Below are positions 22,618 through 29,503 of a stretch of DNA of 38,623 nt, piece by piece. A program made the translations under genes and the position numbers. The DNA comes from a virus, in the IMG/VR virus record IMGVR_UViG_3300046810_000372, positions 1 to 38,623 of that record; one strand, written 5' to 3'. The notes beneath the pieces are model-generated. The model did no database searches and was not told where the DNA came from. It worked only from the letters and a program-made list of their open reading frames with translations. The first letter of the stretch is position 1, and each line of letters opens with the position of its first letter.

Positions 22618-23067
22618 TCACCTGTGATAAATCCACCCCCTATAGGTTTCGACATAGGCCTCGCCCTGTCGGCGTGCCACGTCCTGCAAGCGTTTCAGGC
22701 AGGATGCGTCACCATCATCGGTAAAGCCAACGCCGTGACCCTGCCGCGCGAACCAAAAGAGATTTCCGAGGCGTGCGTCGCTCAATTCGAACTTGGCATA
22801 TCTGAAATCGTCGGAACCGGGTTCCAGTTCCTTGGCCGCTTCCAAATCGGCTTCGTTCTCTTTCCAGAACTTGACGCAGTCGGCGGCGATATCCTTGATC
22901 GCCTCTTTCGTCAGTCGCTCGACTCCGAGATTGTTGAGCTTGTGCTCATCGTCGTCGCCCGTATCGCCATTGGTGAAAAACATGGCCTCGACATAACCCT
23001 TGGCGAAATCGCCGAGTTCGTCATATTGCTTCGGCGCGGGTCGATCGTTCAAAATGAACTGTGGCAT
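22618..23067 (-). CDS. conserved phage protein of unknown function, 149 residues
   Basis: It belongs, by my recognition, to a family common in phages and plasmids: an N-terminal GYVEAMFFT segment, a middle helix (KEAIKDIAADCVKFWKENE), and a C-terminal LFWFARQGHGVGFTDDGDA motif corresponding to DFW-x-x-R-x-GHG-x-GF. No function is established. ATG 23067 is preceded by AGGAG-type leader sequence. Confidence 0.7.
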   Translation of the reverse strand: MPQFILNDRPAPKQYDELGDFAKGYVEAMFFTNGDTGDDDEHKLNNLGVERLTKEAIKDIAADCVKFWKENEADLEAAKELEPGSDDFRYAKFELSDARLGNLFWFARQGHGVGFTDDGDASCLKRLQDVARRQGEAYVETYRGWIYHR

Positions 23068-23097
23068 TACGTTAACTCCTTGACTGTTGACATCCTC

Positions 23098-23125
23098 ACA
23101 ATATCGCATTTTGCGAGATATACAA
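23098..23125 (-). promoter_or_regulatory. cassette promoter/operator 6
   Basis: TTGTAT, 16 bp, TATTGT; operator at 23104-23116. GTTAAC at 23144 lies 27 bp beyond it, next to TTGACA. Drives 23067. Confidence 0.8.
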
Positions 23126-23186
23126 GCGCCTTGTCAAGAAATGGTTAACACCGATCGGGCGGCGCGGCAAGCCCGGCCGAGCCGCT

Positions 23187-23211
23187 GTTAACCTTGCTGA
23201 TCAGGGTTAAC
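23187..23211. repeat. 25-bp GTTAAC dyad
   Basis: GTTAAC-CTTGCTGATCAGG-GTTAAC. Confidence 0.88.
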
Positions 23212-23222
23212 GGCGGGTGACC

Positions 23223-23249
23223 AAAAGAAAAGAGGCGCTTGCGCGCCTC
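23223..23249 (-). terminator. terminator after 23253 gene
   Basis: GAGGCGC-GCAA-GCGCCTC followed by TTTTCTTTT. The same hairpin recurs in many cassettes. Confidence 0.9.
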
Positions 23250-23252
23250 CCC

Positions 23253-23642
23253 TCATTCGCCGAAATAGAACACCGCGCAATAGGCCTCAAGGATTTCGGC
23301 CAAGTCGTCGGGCAGGTCAGCGCCATGCAAATCCGTCCAAGGCGTAAACCAGTCCTGATATTGCAGGCGCGGTTCAAACGCCTCATTGTGTTCTGTCAGC
23401 TCGCCGACGATCTGCACCGCCGGGCCTCCAGTGCACAATAGAATCCTGAATTCCAGAGGCTCCAGTGTCGCGCCGACTGAGGCCCAGCCGCTACGCACTT
23501 CGACGCTCAGCGCATCCTGTTCGATCGCCTCGCGGGCGGTATCGTCGTCGGTATCGTTTGCCGCTTTCAGGGCTTCGACCATTTCGCGAATCGAGGCGAA
23601 TTGCGCGAGGGCTTGGTTGCGGGCGTTTTCGAGGTTCGACAT
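23253..23642 (-). CDS. conserved phage/plasmid protein of unknown function, 129 residues
   Basis: Recognised family character: ASIREMVEALKAAND, SVEVRSGWASVGATLE, ILLCTGGPAVQIVGEL, LQYQDWFTPW and a C-terminal YFGE. This family is common in accessory regions of alphaproteobacterial phages and plasmids, with no known function. The start ATG 23642 follows the standard leader with CGGAG. Confidence 0.72.
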   Translation of the reverse strand: MSNLENARNQALAQFASIREMVEALKAANDTDDDTAREAIEQDALSVEVRSGWASVGATLEPLEFRILLCTGGPAVQIVGELTEHNEAFEPRLQYQDWFTPWTDLHGADLPDDLAEILEAYCAVFYFGE

Positions 23643-23671
23643 TTGTTTGCATCTCCGTTGTTGACATGATC

Positions 23672-23699
23672 AACATATCGCATTTTGCGAGAGACGCAA
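23672..23699 (-). promoter_or_regulatory. cassette promoter/operator 7
   Basis: TTGCGT, 16 bp, TATGTT; operator at 23678-23690. Drives 23642. Confidence 0.82.
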
Positions 23700-23749
23700 G
23701 CGCTTTGTCAAGAAATGGTTAACATTCGATCGGCGCGACGGCGGCAGGC

Positions 23750-23774
23750 GTTAACCTTGCTGATCAGGGTTAAC
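23750..23774. repeat. 25-bp GTTAAC dyad
   Basis: GTTAAC-CTTGCTGATCAGG-GTTAAC, identical in its core to those at 23187 and 28701. Confidence 0.88.
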
Positions 23775-23808
23775 GGCAGGCCACTTTCGGATCGAGGCGG
23801 GCCCGCGA

Positions 23809-23827
23809 GTTCCGGGAAACCCGGAAC
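23809..23827 (-). terminator. hairpin after 23840 gene
   Basis: GTTCCGGG-TTT-CCCGGAAC; no T tract after it. Confidence 0.6.
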
Positions 23828-23839
23828 CCGCTTTTTGGC

Positions 23840-24223
23840 TCAGGCCGCGCCCGCCTCGTCCTCCTTCTTGTCTGCATAGCAGTCATCCATCAGCACGGTG
23901 AGGAAGGCGAACGGCTTGGCGTCCCTGCGGGTGTCGTGCTCGCGCTCGCCAGTCCAGAGGATGGCGTGCATGCCGGGGCTCGGCTCGCGGCTCTTGGTCA
24001 TCACCTCAACGCCGCTGTCGTGATAGGAGATGTCGGCGCACTGCGGCGCAGCACCGTGGTTATAGGGCAGCAGCGCGATGGTCAGGCGCTTGCCTTCGCT
24101 GGTTTTCAGCGTCACCGTCGAAATGCCGTCCGGCACGTCGATGGCGTAGTGCGTGCAGTGATTGAAGGTGGCGTAGCCTGCGGCCTGCGCCTCTTCCTCG
24201 GTGGCGAATGTCTTGACTTCCAT
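23840..24223 (-). CDS. hypothetical protein, 127 residues
   Basis: MEVKTFATEEEAQAAGYATF, then beta strands (DGISTVTLKTSEGKRLTIAL) and an acidic C terminus. Not recognised; single-gene cassette. Confidence 0.68.
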   Translation of the reverse strand: MEVKTFATEEEAQAAGYATFNHCTHYAIDVPDGISTVTLKTSEGKRLTIALLPYNHGAAPQCADISYHDSGVEVMTKSREPSPGMHAILWTGEREHDTRRDAKPFAFLTVLMDDCYADKKEDEAGAA

Positions 24224-24252
24224 GACTTTGTATCTCCGTTGTTGACATGATC

Positions 24253-24280
24253 ACCATATCGCATTTTGCGAGAGATTCAA
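24253..24280 (-). promoter_or_regulatory. cassette promoter/operator 8
   Basis: TTGAAT, 16 bp, TATGGT; operator at 24259-24271. Drives 24223. Confidence 0.82.
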
Positions 24281-24330
24281 GCGCAATGCTGGATTATAGT
24301 TAACGGCGGCGACCGCTTTCATGCCCCGCC

Positions 24331-24355
24331 ATTAACCTTGCCAGTCAGGGTTAAC
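24331..24355. repeat. 25-bp GTTAAC-type dyad
   Basis: ATTAAC-CTTGCCAGTCAGG-GTTAAC. Confidence 0.82.
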
Positions 24356-24371
24356 GGCGGTGAAGGGAATC

Positions 24372-24398
24372 GAAAAGCCGCGCCTTGCGGGCGCGGCT
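24372..24398 (-). terminator. terminator after micropeptide
   Basis: AGCCGCGCC-CGCAA-GGCGCGGCT followed by TTTCG. Confidence 0.8.
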
Positions 24399-24403
24399 GT
24401 CGA

Positions 24404-24463
24404 TCACAATGGCCATATCACGTAGAGAATGGCAAGCCAGAGAAGCAGAGAGATCAGCGGCAT
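24404..24463 (-). CDS. 19-residue membrane micropeptide, copy 1
   Basis: MPLISLLLWLAILYVIWPL, a single hydrophobic segment. The ATG overlaps the stop of the 24463 gene (TGATG), giving translational coupling. A second copy in another cassette (30001-30060) ends in the same WLAILYVIWPL. Six of the differences between the copies are silent, evidence that the peptide itself is selected. A membrane role is inferred. Confidence 0.75.
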   Translation of the reverse strand: MPLISLLLWLAILYVIWPL

Positions 24464-24711
24464 CAGTATTGCTGCATGCCCGGAAAGTTCGGGTGGGCGT
24501 CGATCCATGCCTGCGCCTCGGCTGCGGTTTCGAACGGTTTGCGGCCGAGGCCGATGGTGCCGTCCGGGTGCTTGATGGTGAAGCCGGTGGTCACCATCGA
24601 CCAGTTGGCCTTGTCGGACTCGCCGCGCCACGGCAATGCGCCGTAGGGGCTGACAGTCAGGCCGCTGATGTTGTGGCGATAGTGCCGGGATTCGATTACG
24701 GTTGCCTTCAT
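24463..24711 (-). CDS. conserved small phage protein, 82 residues
   Basis: MKATVIESRHYRHNISGLTV, SPYGALPW, TTGFTIKHPDGTIGLGRKPF and AWIDAHPNFPG. The layout resembles small proteins of alphaproteobacterial phages of unknown function. The Met nine bases after AAGGAG is chosen over the Met touching it. Confidence 0.7.
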   Translation of the reverse strand: MKATVIESRHYRHNISGLTVSPYGALPWRGESDKANWSMVTTGFTIKHPDGTIGLGRKPFETAAEAQAWIDAHPNFPGMQQY

Positions 24712-24738
24712 GTGTTGCATCTCCTTGTTGACATCCAC

Positions 24739-24766
24739 AACATATCGCATTTTGCGATAGATGCAA
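24739..24766 (-). promoter_or_regulatory. cassette promoter/operator 9
   Basis: TTGCAT, 16 bp, TATGTT; operator at 24745-24757. Drives 24711 and the micropeptide. Confidence 0.82.
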
Positions 24767-24801
24767 GCAGGAAAACAGGAAATGGTTAACGGCGGCGCGC
24801 A

Positions 24802-24814
24802 TCGCATGTTGCGA
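24802..24814. promoter_or_regulatory. extra operator without a gene start
   Basis: TCGCA-TGT-TGCGA, next to the GTTAAC dyad and 45 bp upstream of operator 9. A second binding site that could allow cooperative binding. Confidence 0.65.
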
Positions 24815-24815
24815 T

Positions 24816-24840
24816 GTTAACCTTGATAGGTATGGTTAAC
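24816..24840. repeat. 25-bp GTTAAC dyad
   Basis: GTTAAC-CTTGATAGGTATG-GTTAAC, abutting the extra operator. Confidence 0.85.
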
Positions 24841-24850
24841 GCGGTCATCC

Positions 24851-24875
24851 AAAAGAAAAGAGGGCCTTAGCCCTC
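24851..24875 (-). terminator. terminator containing stop codon in loop
   Basis: GAGGGC-TAAG-GCCCTC followed by TTTTCTTTT; the TAA stop of the 24867 gene is in the loop. Confidence 0.85.
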
Positions 24876-25478
24876 CTCCCCTTCTTCTTGTTCCGGCAGG
24901 CGATACCAGACCACATAGTGGGCGTCGAACTGTCCGACATCGGTGATTTGATAGATCAGGTCAATCGCCTGCGGTTGCACCGCCTTAAGCCGCGCCGCCA
25001 CCGATTGCGGGGTGTCAGTCTGCCCGCTATGCAGGCCGCTTTCGGCTTCATAGTCGAACTTGATGAAACCGCGCTCGATCAATTGCTCGTCGCTAAGCCA
25101 GCGGTCGGAGGCAACCTCTTCATTCAGCAGACCTTCAATATAGGTGTCGGCGTTGTCGCGCGCCTCATCCTGCGACCATATGGTGCCGTCGCCGAAGACT
25201 TTGTAAGTCGCAATCTGCCCGTGATAACCGGGCTGCAATTCGTGCACCTTGCCATTATCATCGGTGATGACTTCATCATCAAAGCGCAACTGCATACCCT
25301 TTGATTCCATCGCGTCGCGCAATCTGTCCTGCCGCTTGGATTCAAGGCCTTTCGGGTCCGGCCAAATGCGCCACAAATCACCGGCATAGACCGTTTCACC
25401 GGACTGGTAATGCACGCCTTGAAAGCTGATCTTGTTGGACTCGCAAAGCGCATTCAGCAGAGAATTGACCGTAAACAT
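24867..25478 (-). CDS. hypothetical protein, 203 residues
   Basis: MFTVNSLLNALCESNKISFQ, GDLWRIWPDPKGLESKRQDR, and a C-terminal YQITDVGQFDAHYVVWYRLP. One of the larger array products; not recognised. ATG 25478 is set by the promoter and leader; the longer upstream frame would run through the promoter. Confidence 0.7.
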   Translation of the reverse strand: MFTVNSLLNALCESNKISFQGVHYQSGETVYAGDLWRIWPDPKGLESKRQDRLRDAMESKGMQLRFDDEVITDDNGKVHELQPGYHGQIATYKVFGDGTIWSQDEARDNADTYIEGLLNEEVASDRWLSDEQLIERGFIKFDYEAESGLHSGQTDTPQSVAARLKAVQPQAIDLIYQITDVGQFDAHYVVWYRLPEQEEGEEG

Positions 25479-25505
25479 CTGTGACTCCTTGTTGTTGACA
25501 GTCAC

Positions 25506-25533
25506 ACAATATCGCATTGTGCGAGATACGCAA
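25506..25533 (-). promoter_or_regulatory. cassette promoter/operator 10
   Basis: TTGCGT, 16 bp, TATTGT; operator TCGCA-TTG-TGCGA at 25512-25524. Drives 25478. Confidence 0.82.
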
Positions 25534-25595
25534 GAGGCTATTTCTGAAATGGTTAACGCCGATCGGCGGGCTTTTGGCCTGCCGCGCGCCCGGCC

Positions 25596-25620
25596 GTTAA
25601 CCTTGATCTGTAGGGTTAAC
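25596..25620. repeat. 25-bp GTTAAC dyad
   Basis: GTTAAC-CTTGATCTGTAGG-GTTAAC. Confidence 0.88.
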
Positions 25621-25630
25621 GCGGGCCGGG

Positions 25631-25664
25631 TAAAAAGAAAACCCGCGCCTTGCGGGCGCGGGTT
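25631..25664 (-). terminator. terminator after 25685 gene
   Basis: AACCCGCGCC-CGCAA-GGCGCGGGTT followed by TTCTTTTT. Confidence 0.88.
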
Positions 25665-25684
25665 CGGATCGCTGCGGGCTGGCG

Positions 25685-26071
25685 TCAAGCAGCCGCCTGA
25701 AGCGGCTGCTCGAAGTAGGACGACGCGAGGCCGTATTCCCACGCGGCGTAGCTCAGGCCGTAGTGCGCGACATCCTCGGCGAGGTCGTCGGCCTGAAACA
25801 GCCAGCGCAGCGCGGTGGCGCGGTCGCCTGCGCCTGCGGCACGCAGGTCGGCAACGCGGGCCTCGAAGCGGGCGGCGGCGCGGGCCTGCGCCTCGGCCTC
25901 GTGCGCCATCGAGCGATCCAGCTCGGCGCACAGGCCATCCCACTCGCGGGCGAGCGCGGCGGTCGGCATCGCCGCATAGGCGGCGTGACGATCCACGGAC
26001 GGGCGGAAACCGCGTGCGTCCTTGTGGAGGTCGGAAATCAGGCGAAGCATTTCTTCACGCGAGGCAGACAT
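25685..26071 (-). CDS. conserved phage protein of unknown function, 128 residues
   Basis: A helical protein: YAAMPTAALAREWDGLCAEL, EAEAQARAAARFEARVADL, GAGDRATALRWLFQADD and AAWEYGL. This follows a pattern common in accessory genes of alphaproteobacterial phages; no function known. The start ATG 26071 follows the standard leader. Confidence 0.7.
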   Translation of the reverse strand: MSASREEMLRLISDLHKDARGFRPSVDRHAAYAAMPTAALAREWDGLCAELDRSMAHEAEAQARAAARFEARVADLRAAGAGDRATALRWLFQADDLAEDVAHYGLSYAAWEYGLASSYFEQPLQAAA

Positions 26072-26102
26072 GTGCGTAACTCCTTGGCTTGTTGACATCA
26101 CC

Positions 26103-26130
26103 ACCATATCGCATTTTGCGATGAACGCAA
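26103..26130 (-). promoter_or_regulatory. cassette promoter/operator 11
   Basis: TTGCGT, 16 bp, TATGGT; operator at 26109-26121. Drives 26071. Confidence 0.82.
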
Positions 26131-26172
26131 GCGCAAATATTCAAATACTTTGGAGAAAATCGCCTCGCAAAA

Positions 26173-26197
26173 ATTAACCTTGATGAGTAGGGTTAAC
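26173..26197. repeat. 25-bp GTTAAC-type dyad
   Basis: ATTAAC-CTTGATGAGTAGG-GTTAAC. Confidence 0.82.
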
Positions 26198-26210
26198 GCG
26201 GGCCGGGCAA

Positions 26211-26237
26211 AGAAAAACGTCCCCTAGAAGGGGACGT
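26211..26237 (-). terminator. terminator containing stop codon in loop
   Basis: ACGTCCCC-TTCTA-GGGGACGT followed by TTTTC; the TAG stop of the 26224 gene starts in the loop. Confidence 0.85.
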
Positions 26238-26526
26238 CATCGCCATAATCGATGGCCACCTGCGCCGGAGGACGCGGCGCACGGCGGCGGGCAAGCTCGG
26301 CCTCGCCCCACGCCACAGGATCAGCCGCCCACGCCTCATAATCCTCGTCGTCCTCAGGATGAGGAACCGGCAGGCCCTCATAAAACGGATTGGCATACCA
26401 CACGTCGCGATCCGATAAAATCCAAGGGCGATCCGGATGAAACGAACCGATCTGACGCGCGCCTTCGCGATCCCATTCGGCGTCCGATGAATAATGAAAA
26501 CCGTCGTCGTCTGGATGAATTCGCAT
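26224..26526 (-). CDS. hypothetical acidic protein, 100 residues
   Basis: MRIHPDDDGFHYSSDAEWDR, rich in Asp/Trp/Pro, ending YGDDVPF. That acidic DDVPF-type tail recalls the C-terminal peptides by which SSB proteins recruit partners. The similarity is only suggestive. Single-gene cassette. Confidence 0.65.
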   Translation of the reverse strand: MRIHPDDDGFHYSSDAEWDREGARQIGSFHPDRPWILSDRDVWYANPFYEGLPVPHPEDDEDYEAWAADPVAWGEAELARRRAPRPPAQVAIDYGDDVPF

Positions 26527-26556
26527 TTTGGTAACTCCTTGCTTGTTGACGCCCTG

Positions 26557-26584
26557 ATCATATCGCAAAATAAAAGGCGGTCAA
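26557..26584 (-). promoter_or_regulatory. cassette promoter 12 with half operator
   Basis: TTGACC, 16 bp, TATGAT, a strong promoter, but only TCGCA of the palindrome is left (26563-26567). The other arm and the -35 lie in the terminator of the upstream gene. Drives 26526. Confidence 0.78.
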
Positions 26585-26597
26585 GAGGACCGCCTTT
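26565..26597 (-). terminator. terminator after 26622 gene, overlapping next promoter
   Basis: AAAGGCGGTC-CTCTT-GACCGCCTTT followed by TATTTT. Its descending arm contains the -35 TTGACC of cassette 12. Confidence 0.85.
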
Positions 26598-26621
26598 CGA
26601 TTTGTCAGGAATGGTTAACGC

Positions 26622-27722
26622 TCAGAATGCGATCTCCATCAGCTTGCCGGTTGCGGTTTCCAAGGTGGTGCGGTCGTCGGCGTGCACCATGTCGCGGGCG
26701 ATCTCGGTGAGACCACCGGCAAGGCCCCACATGGTGTTAGGCGCGCCATACCAGTCGACACGTTCGCTTGCCAGCTCATAGCCTGCGGTGACCATCTTGC
26801 GTGACAGGCCATGCTTGGACGACAGGCCCATGACGGTATCGAGGACCTCGTCCAAGTCCTTGCCAATGACATATTCCGTCATCTTCTTGATGCGCAGTTC
26901 GTCCTCCTTGGCCGATCCGTCCGCATAGGCCTTCAGCTCGGCCACCAGCTCGCCTTGGAAGGCGCGCTCGTCGGCGTTGCCGATATGCCTGATCTTCACC
27001 TCCTTGATGCCGCTCGCACCCCATACGTAGTGGTTGCCGCAGATGTAGTTGTAGAAGAACGTGGTGATCTTGAACGAGGCCGATCCGACTTCCGAATTCG
27101 AGACGAAAAAGCCGCGCGACAGTCCGCCACCGGGCAGGCTTTCGAAAATCCTGCGGTCATTGTCGACCATGAAGGCGAACATGTCGCGGTCGCCGAGATA
27201 GAGCCCGCGCGAACCGTCGAACGCGGCCGGAGCCGGTTGCCAAGGGCCTTGCGCTTCCAGCTCCAGCAGTCGCGAGGTGATGTCGGCGTTCCAGATGCGC
27301 GAATAGCGCGGCGAGGTCAGCGCCCTGAGTGTCACCATGCCGGACTCGGCGCGGGTGGCGGCGTCGCGCTCGGTGCGAAACAGCATCAGGTTGGCGCGAT
27401 CCCCTGCCCGGTTGAGGCCGTCGTTGAGGCAGTCGCGAGCAAGCTCGGCGGGCAGGCGTTGCAGGTAGCTGGCAGGTGCATCGGCAACCGCCGACAACTG
27501 CCCGAATGACCAGTTGGTCAGGTCGATCTTCAGGTCGTTCTTGGCCATCAGGTAGACATCGCCTGCATGCGCTTCGACGCGCAGTTTCGAAGTTGGAGCC
27601 TCGGCGCGGCGGGCGTCGTCCTTGTAGGAGGTGGCGGCGGCGTGCAGCTCGGCGACCGAATTGAATCGTTCATCGGCCGGGCGCATCATCCATTGTTTGC
27701 TTGCTGCTGAAAGAGTGGTCAT
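26622..27722 (-). CDS. DUF932-like phage/plasmid protein
   Basis: The largest array product, 366 residues. It has the features of the DUF932 (TIGR03299-type) phage/plasmid-like family: MLFRTERDAATRAESGMVTL, ALTSPRYSRIWNADI, RGLYLGDRDMFAFMVDNDRR, RGFFVSNSEVGSASFKITTF and YICGNHYVWGA. Family function is unknown; members lie in mobile elements near DNA-processing genes. ATG 27722 is set by the cassette promoter. The palindrome in front of it carries one mismatch. Confidence 0.82.
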   Translation of the reverse strand: MTTLSAASKQWMMRPADERFNSVAELHAAATSYKDDARRAEAPTSKLRVEAHAGDVYLMAKNDLKIDLTNWSFGQLSAVADAPASYLQRLPAELARDCLNDGLNRAGDRANLMLFRTERDAATRAESGMVTLRALTSPRYSRIWNADITSRLLELEAQGPWQPAPAAFDGSRGLYLGDRDMFAFMVDNDRRIFESLPGGGLSRGFFVSNSEVGSASFKITTFFYNYICGNHYVWGASGIKEVKIRHIGNADERAFQGELVAELKAYADGSAKEDELRIKKMTEYVIGKDLDEVLDTVMGLSSKHGLSRKMVTAGYELASERVDWYGAPNTMWGLAGGLTEIARDMVHADDRTTLETATGKLMEIAF

Positions 27723-27754
27723 GTCGTGTCGTCCTCTGTTTTGTTGACATCTCG

Positions 27755-27782
27755 ACCATATCGAATTTTGCGAGGAACGCAA
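27755..27782 (-). promoter_or_regulatory. cassette promoter/operator 13 (one mismatch)
   Basis: TTGCGT, 16 bp, TATGGT; operator TCGAA-TTT-TGCGA at 27761-27773. Drives 27722. Confidence 0.78.
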
Positions 27783-27877
27783 GCCGGAAAGTTTGAGACT
27801 TCCAGCTCCCCTTTTGCGAGGGTTAACGGCAATGGTAAGCGAAAAAGGTTAACGCCGGGTGACCTCGCCGAATCGCC

Positions 27878-27902
27878 GTTAACCCTGATCAATAGGGTTA
27901 AC
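27878..27902. repeat. 25-bp GTTAAC dyad
   Basis: GTTAAC-CCTGATCAATAGG-GTTAAC. Two single GTTAAC copies lie just upstream at 27825 and 27848. Confidence 0.86.
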
Positions 27903-27916
27903 GCGGGCGCGCGCTC

Positions 27917-27947
27917 AAAATGCGAGGGAGCAGTTCCCTCGCATTTT
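27917..27947 (-). terminator. terminator made of operator-like arms
   Basis: AAAATGCGAGGGA-ACTGC-TCCCTCGCATTTT. The arms contain TGCGAG/CTCGCATTTT, the cassette operator half-site, so it could also bind the operator protein. Confidence 0.75.
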
Positions 27948-27950
27948 AAT

Positions 27951-28586
27951 CTAATCCTCGCGGACGCCTGTTGCCGTGAAGGTGTATTCGTTGGCGGTCA
28001 GTGCATAATCGACCTGCTCATCTTCCATCAGCCACCAGTATTCGCTTTCGAGCTGGCGATAAATCCAGTCGGCAAAGTCGCGCATGAGCTGCGTCACCTC
28101 GCGTTCAACATCCTGAAATGCGTCGAAAGCGTCGCGGCCAGACGGTTGCGGTTCGACCTCGACGCTCATGCTCGCGGAATGCGTATAGCGGTCAGAATGG
28201 GTTATGTTCGCCGTCAAGCCATAGAAGTGCTTGCGCTGGATATCCTGCAACGCCGTGGCGATCCGCAGCAGCTCCTTGTCGCCTTTCGACTCTCCGCCGA
28301 TTTCCGTGGCCAAGGCCCGCAAACCGCCCTTGGCATAGGCATAGTCGCCTTTGAAGCACGCGCCGTCGCCTTGGCTTCCAAAGCCGTTGAAATAGATGGC
28401 CGGTGCCGATGAATCGCGGCGGACGGGGATTTCGATCCCGATCAGCGCGCCGATACGGACCGCGTCGTCAAACACGTGATCGGCCTCGAACTCCGAATAT
28501 TCACGCCACCAGTCGCGGGCGTTTTCCTTGGCGGCGTCGGCCAGTTCCTCGAAGGTGTAGAGGGTGATCGTTTTGGTGGTGGGCAT
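27951..28586 (-). CDS. conserved phage protein of unknown function, 211 residues
   Basis: MPTTKTITLYTFEELADAAK, KENARDWWREYSEF, IEIPVRRDSSAPAIYFNGFG, then SQGDGACFKGDY. The FEEL-x-x-x-AK-x-x-A and QGDG-x-CF pattern is a phage family sometimes annotated as antitoxin-like, with no verified role. Single-gene cassette. Confidence 0.72.
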   Translation of the reverse strand: MPTTKTITLYTFEELADAAKENARDWWREYSEFEADHVFDDAVRIGALIGIEIPVRRDSSAPAIYFNGFGSQGDGACFKGDYAYAKGGLRALATEIGGESKGDKELLRIATALQDIQRKHFYGLTANITHSDRYTHSASMSVEVEPQPSGRDAFDAFQDVEREVTQLMRDFADWIYRQLESEYWWLMEDEQVDYALTANEYTFTATGVRED

Positions 28587-28613
28587 GTTTGTTTCTCCGC
28601 TGTTGACGAGATA

Positions 28614-28641
28614 ACCATATCGCAATGTGCGAGGAACACAA
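28614..28641 (-). promoter_or_regulatory. cassette promoter/operator 14
   Basis: TTGTGT, 16 bp, TATGGT; operator TCGCA-ATG-TGCGA at 28620-28632. Drives 28586. Confidence 0.82.
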
Positions 28642-28700
28642 GCAGTTTGTCAAGAAATGGTTAACAGCCGCGCGGCGGTTTGGCAAGACAGGACGGCGGC

Positions 28701-28725
28701 GTTAACCTTGCTGATCAGGGTTAAC
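28701..28725. repeat. 25-bp GTTAAC dyad
   Basis: GTTAAC-CTTGCTGATCAGG-GTTAAC. Confidence 0.88.
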
Positions 28726-28737
28726 GCTGGCCTCGCA

Positions 28738-28759
28738 GAAAAAGAGGGCGCTAGCCCTC
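28738..28759 (-). terminator. terminator containing stop codon
   Basis: GAGGGC-TAGC-GCCCTC followed by TTTTTCT; the TAG stop of the 28751 gene is in the loop. Confidence 0.86.
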
Positions 28760-28927
28760 CCCTTCCTCGATCAGTGTGACGCTGGCGCGATGCATCCAGC
28801 GACCGCTTGTGAGAAACACGATGGAACCATCGGACGACAGCCGCTCGATGGTTCCGCTCTTTTCCTTGCCGTAATGCAGGAAGGTAACCTGCCGTCCGGC
28901 AAGAACGTAGCGCTGGTCACCGGTCAC
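28751..28927 (-). CDS. hypothetical protein, 58 residues (GTG start)
   Basis: GTG 28927 overlaps the stop of the 28924 gene (GTGA) with AAGGAGG eight bases upstream. The product (TGDQRYVLAGRQVTFLHYG) is a small beta-rich, barrel-like protein. Unknown function. Confidence 0.7.
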   Translation of the reverse strand: MTGDQRYVLAGRQVTFLHYGKEKSGTIERLSSDGSIVFLTSGRWMHRASVTLIEEGEG

Positions 28928-29151
28928 GGGCTTGCCTCCTTGCGGCAGGCGGCGATGAACCGGGCGCGATCGAAGCGCTCGTTGGTGCCTGCCAGCTCGT
29001 CGGTGAAATGCCGGATGACGTGCGACAGTGCCGGTTCCTTGAGCTGCAAGGTCGCGATGATGGCGGCGACGGTCGCGAAATGCCGGTGCTGCATTGCGGA
29101 CTTGGCGTTGCGGGCGTCCTTGCGTTGAGCTGCGAGAAATGCGAGTGCCAT
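28924..29151 (-). CDS. hypothetical protein, 75 residues
   Basis: MALAFLAAQRKDARNAKSAM, basic and helical, with HRHFATVAAIIATL and RFDRARFIAACRKE. Resembles small phage proteins of unknown role. First gene of a two-gene cassette. Confidence 0.7.
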   Translation of the reverse strand: MALAFLAAQRKDARNAKSAMQHRHFATVAAIIATLQLKEPALSHVIRHFTDELAGTNERFDRARFIAACRKEASP

Positions 29152-29180
29152 GTGGAAGTCTCCTTGTTGTTGACCTTCAC

Positions 29181-29208
29181 AGAATATCGCATTTTGCGAG
29201 TAACACAA
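29181..29208 (-). promoter_or_regulatory. cassette promoter/operator 15
   Basis: TTGTGT, 16 bp, TATTCT; operator at 29187-29199. Drives 29151 and 28927. Confidence 0.82.
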
Positions 29209-29258
29209 GCGTTTTGTCAAGAAATGGTTAACACAGCGCACAGGCCTCGGCCTGTGGC

Positions 29259-29283
29259 GTTTACCTTGATGATCAAGGTTAAT
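29259..29283. repeat. 25-bp GTTAAC-type dyad
   Basis: GTTTAC-CTTGATGATCAAG-GTTAAT, one change in each arm. Confidence 0.78.
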
Positions 29284-29293
29284 GCAGGCGGGC

Positions 29294-29321
29294 CAAAACA
29301 AAAGAGGCGCTTGCGCGCCTC
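29294..29321 (-). terminator. terminator after 29320 gene
   Basis: GAGGCGC-GCAA-GCGCCTC followed by TTTTGTTTT; the hairpin begins in the stop codon. Confidence 0.88.
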
Positions 29322-29502
29322 AGTCGTCGTCAATCGCCTCGTCGGCCCAATAGTTGCTGTCGCTCAGCACGTCCGGACGGTAATGGCGCATCTTCTCGTC
29401 ATGGCACTTGGTGCAGGTACGCGCCAGCGGGATGCCGCGCGCGTCGTGTTGCCAATAGGAGTCACGGCCGGAACCGCACGGGCATGGTCTACGGTCTGCC
29501 AT
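29320..29502 (-). CDS. small zinc-binding protein, 60 residues
   Basis: CPCGSG near the start and TCTKCHDEKMRHYRPDVLSD after it give four Cys in a C-x-C...C-x-x-C knuckle. A family of short phage/plasmid proteins with this arrangement exists; function unknown. ATG 29502 follows AGGGAGG-like sequence at the end of the upstream gene. Confidence 0.72.
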   Translation of the reverse strand: MADRRPCPCGSGRDSYWQHDARGIPLARTCTKCHDEKMRHYRPDVLSDSNYWADEAIDDD

Positions 29503-29503
29503 T

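Noticed and set aside
24867-25943. A 358-residue reading of the 24867 gene starting at 25943
   Set aside because: The extension runs through the cassette promoter, operator and dyad; the start at 25478 has the standard leader.
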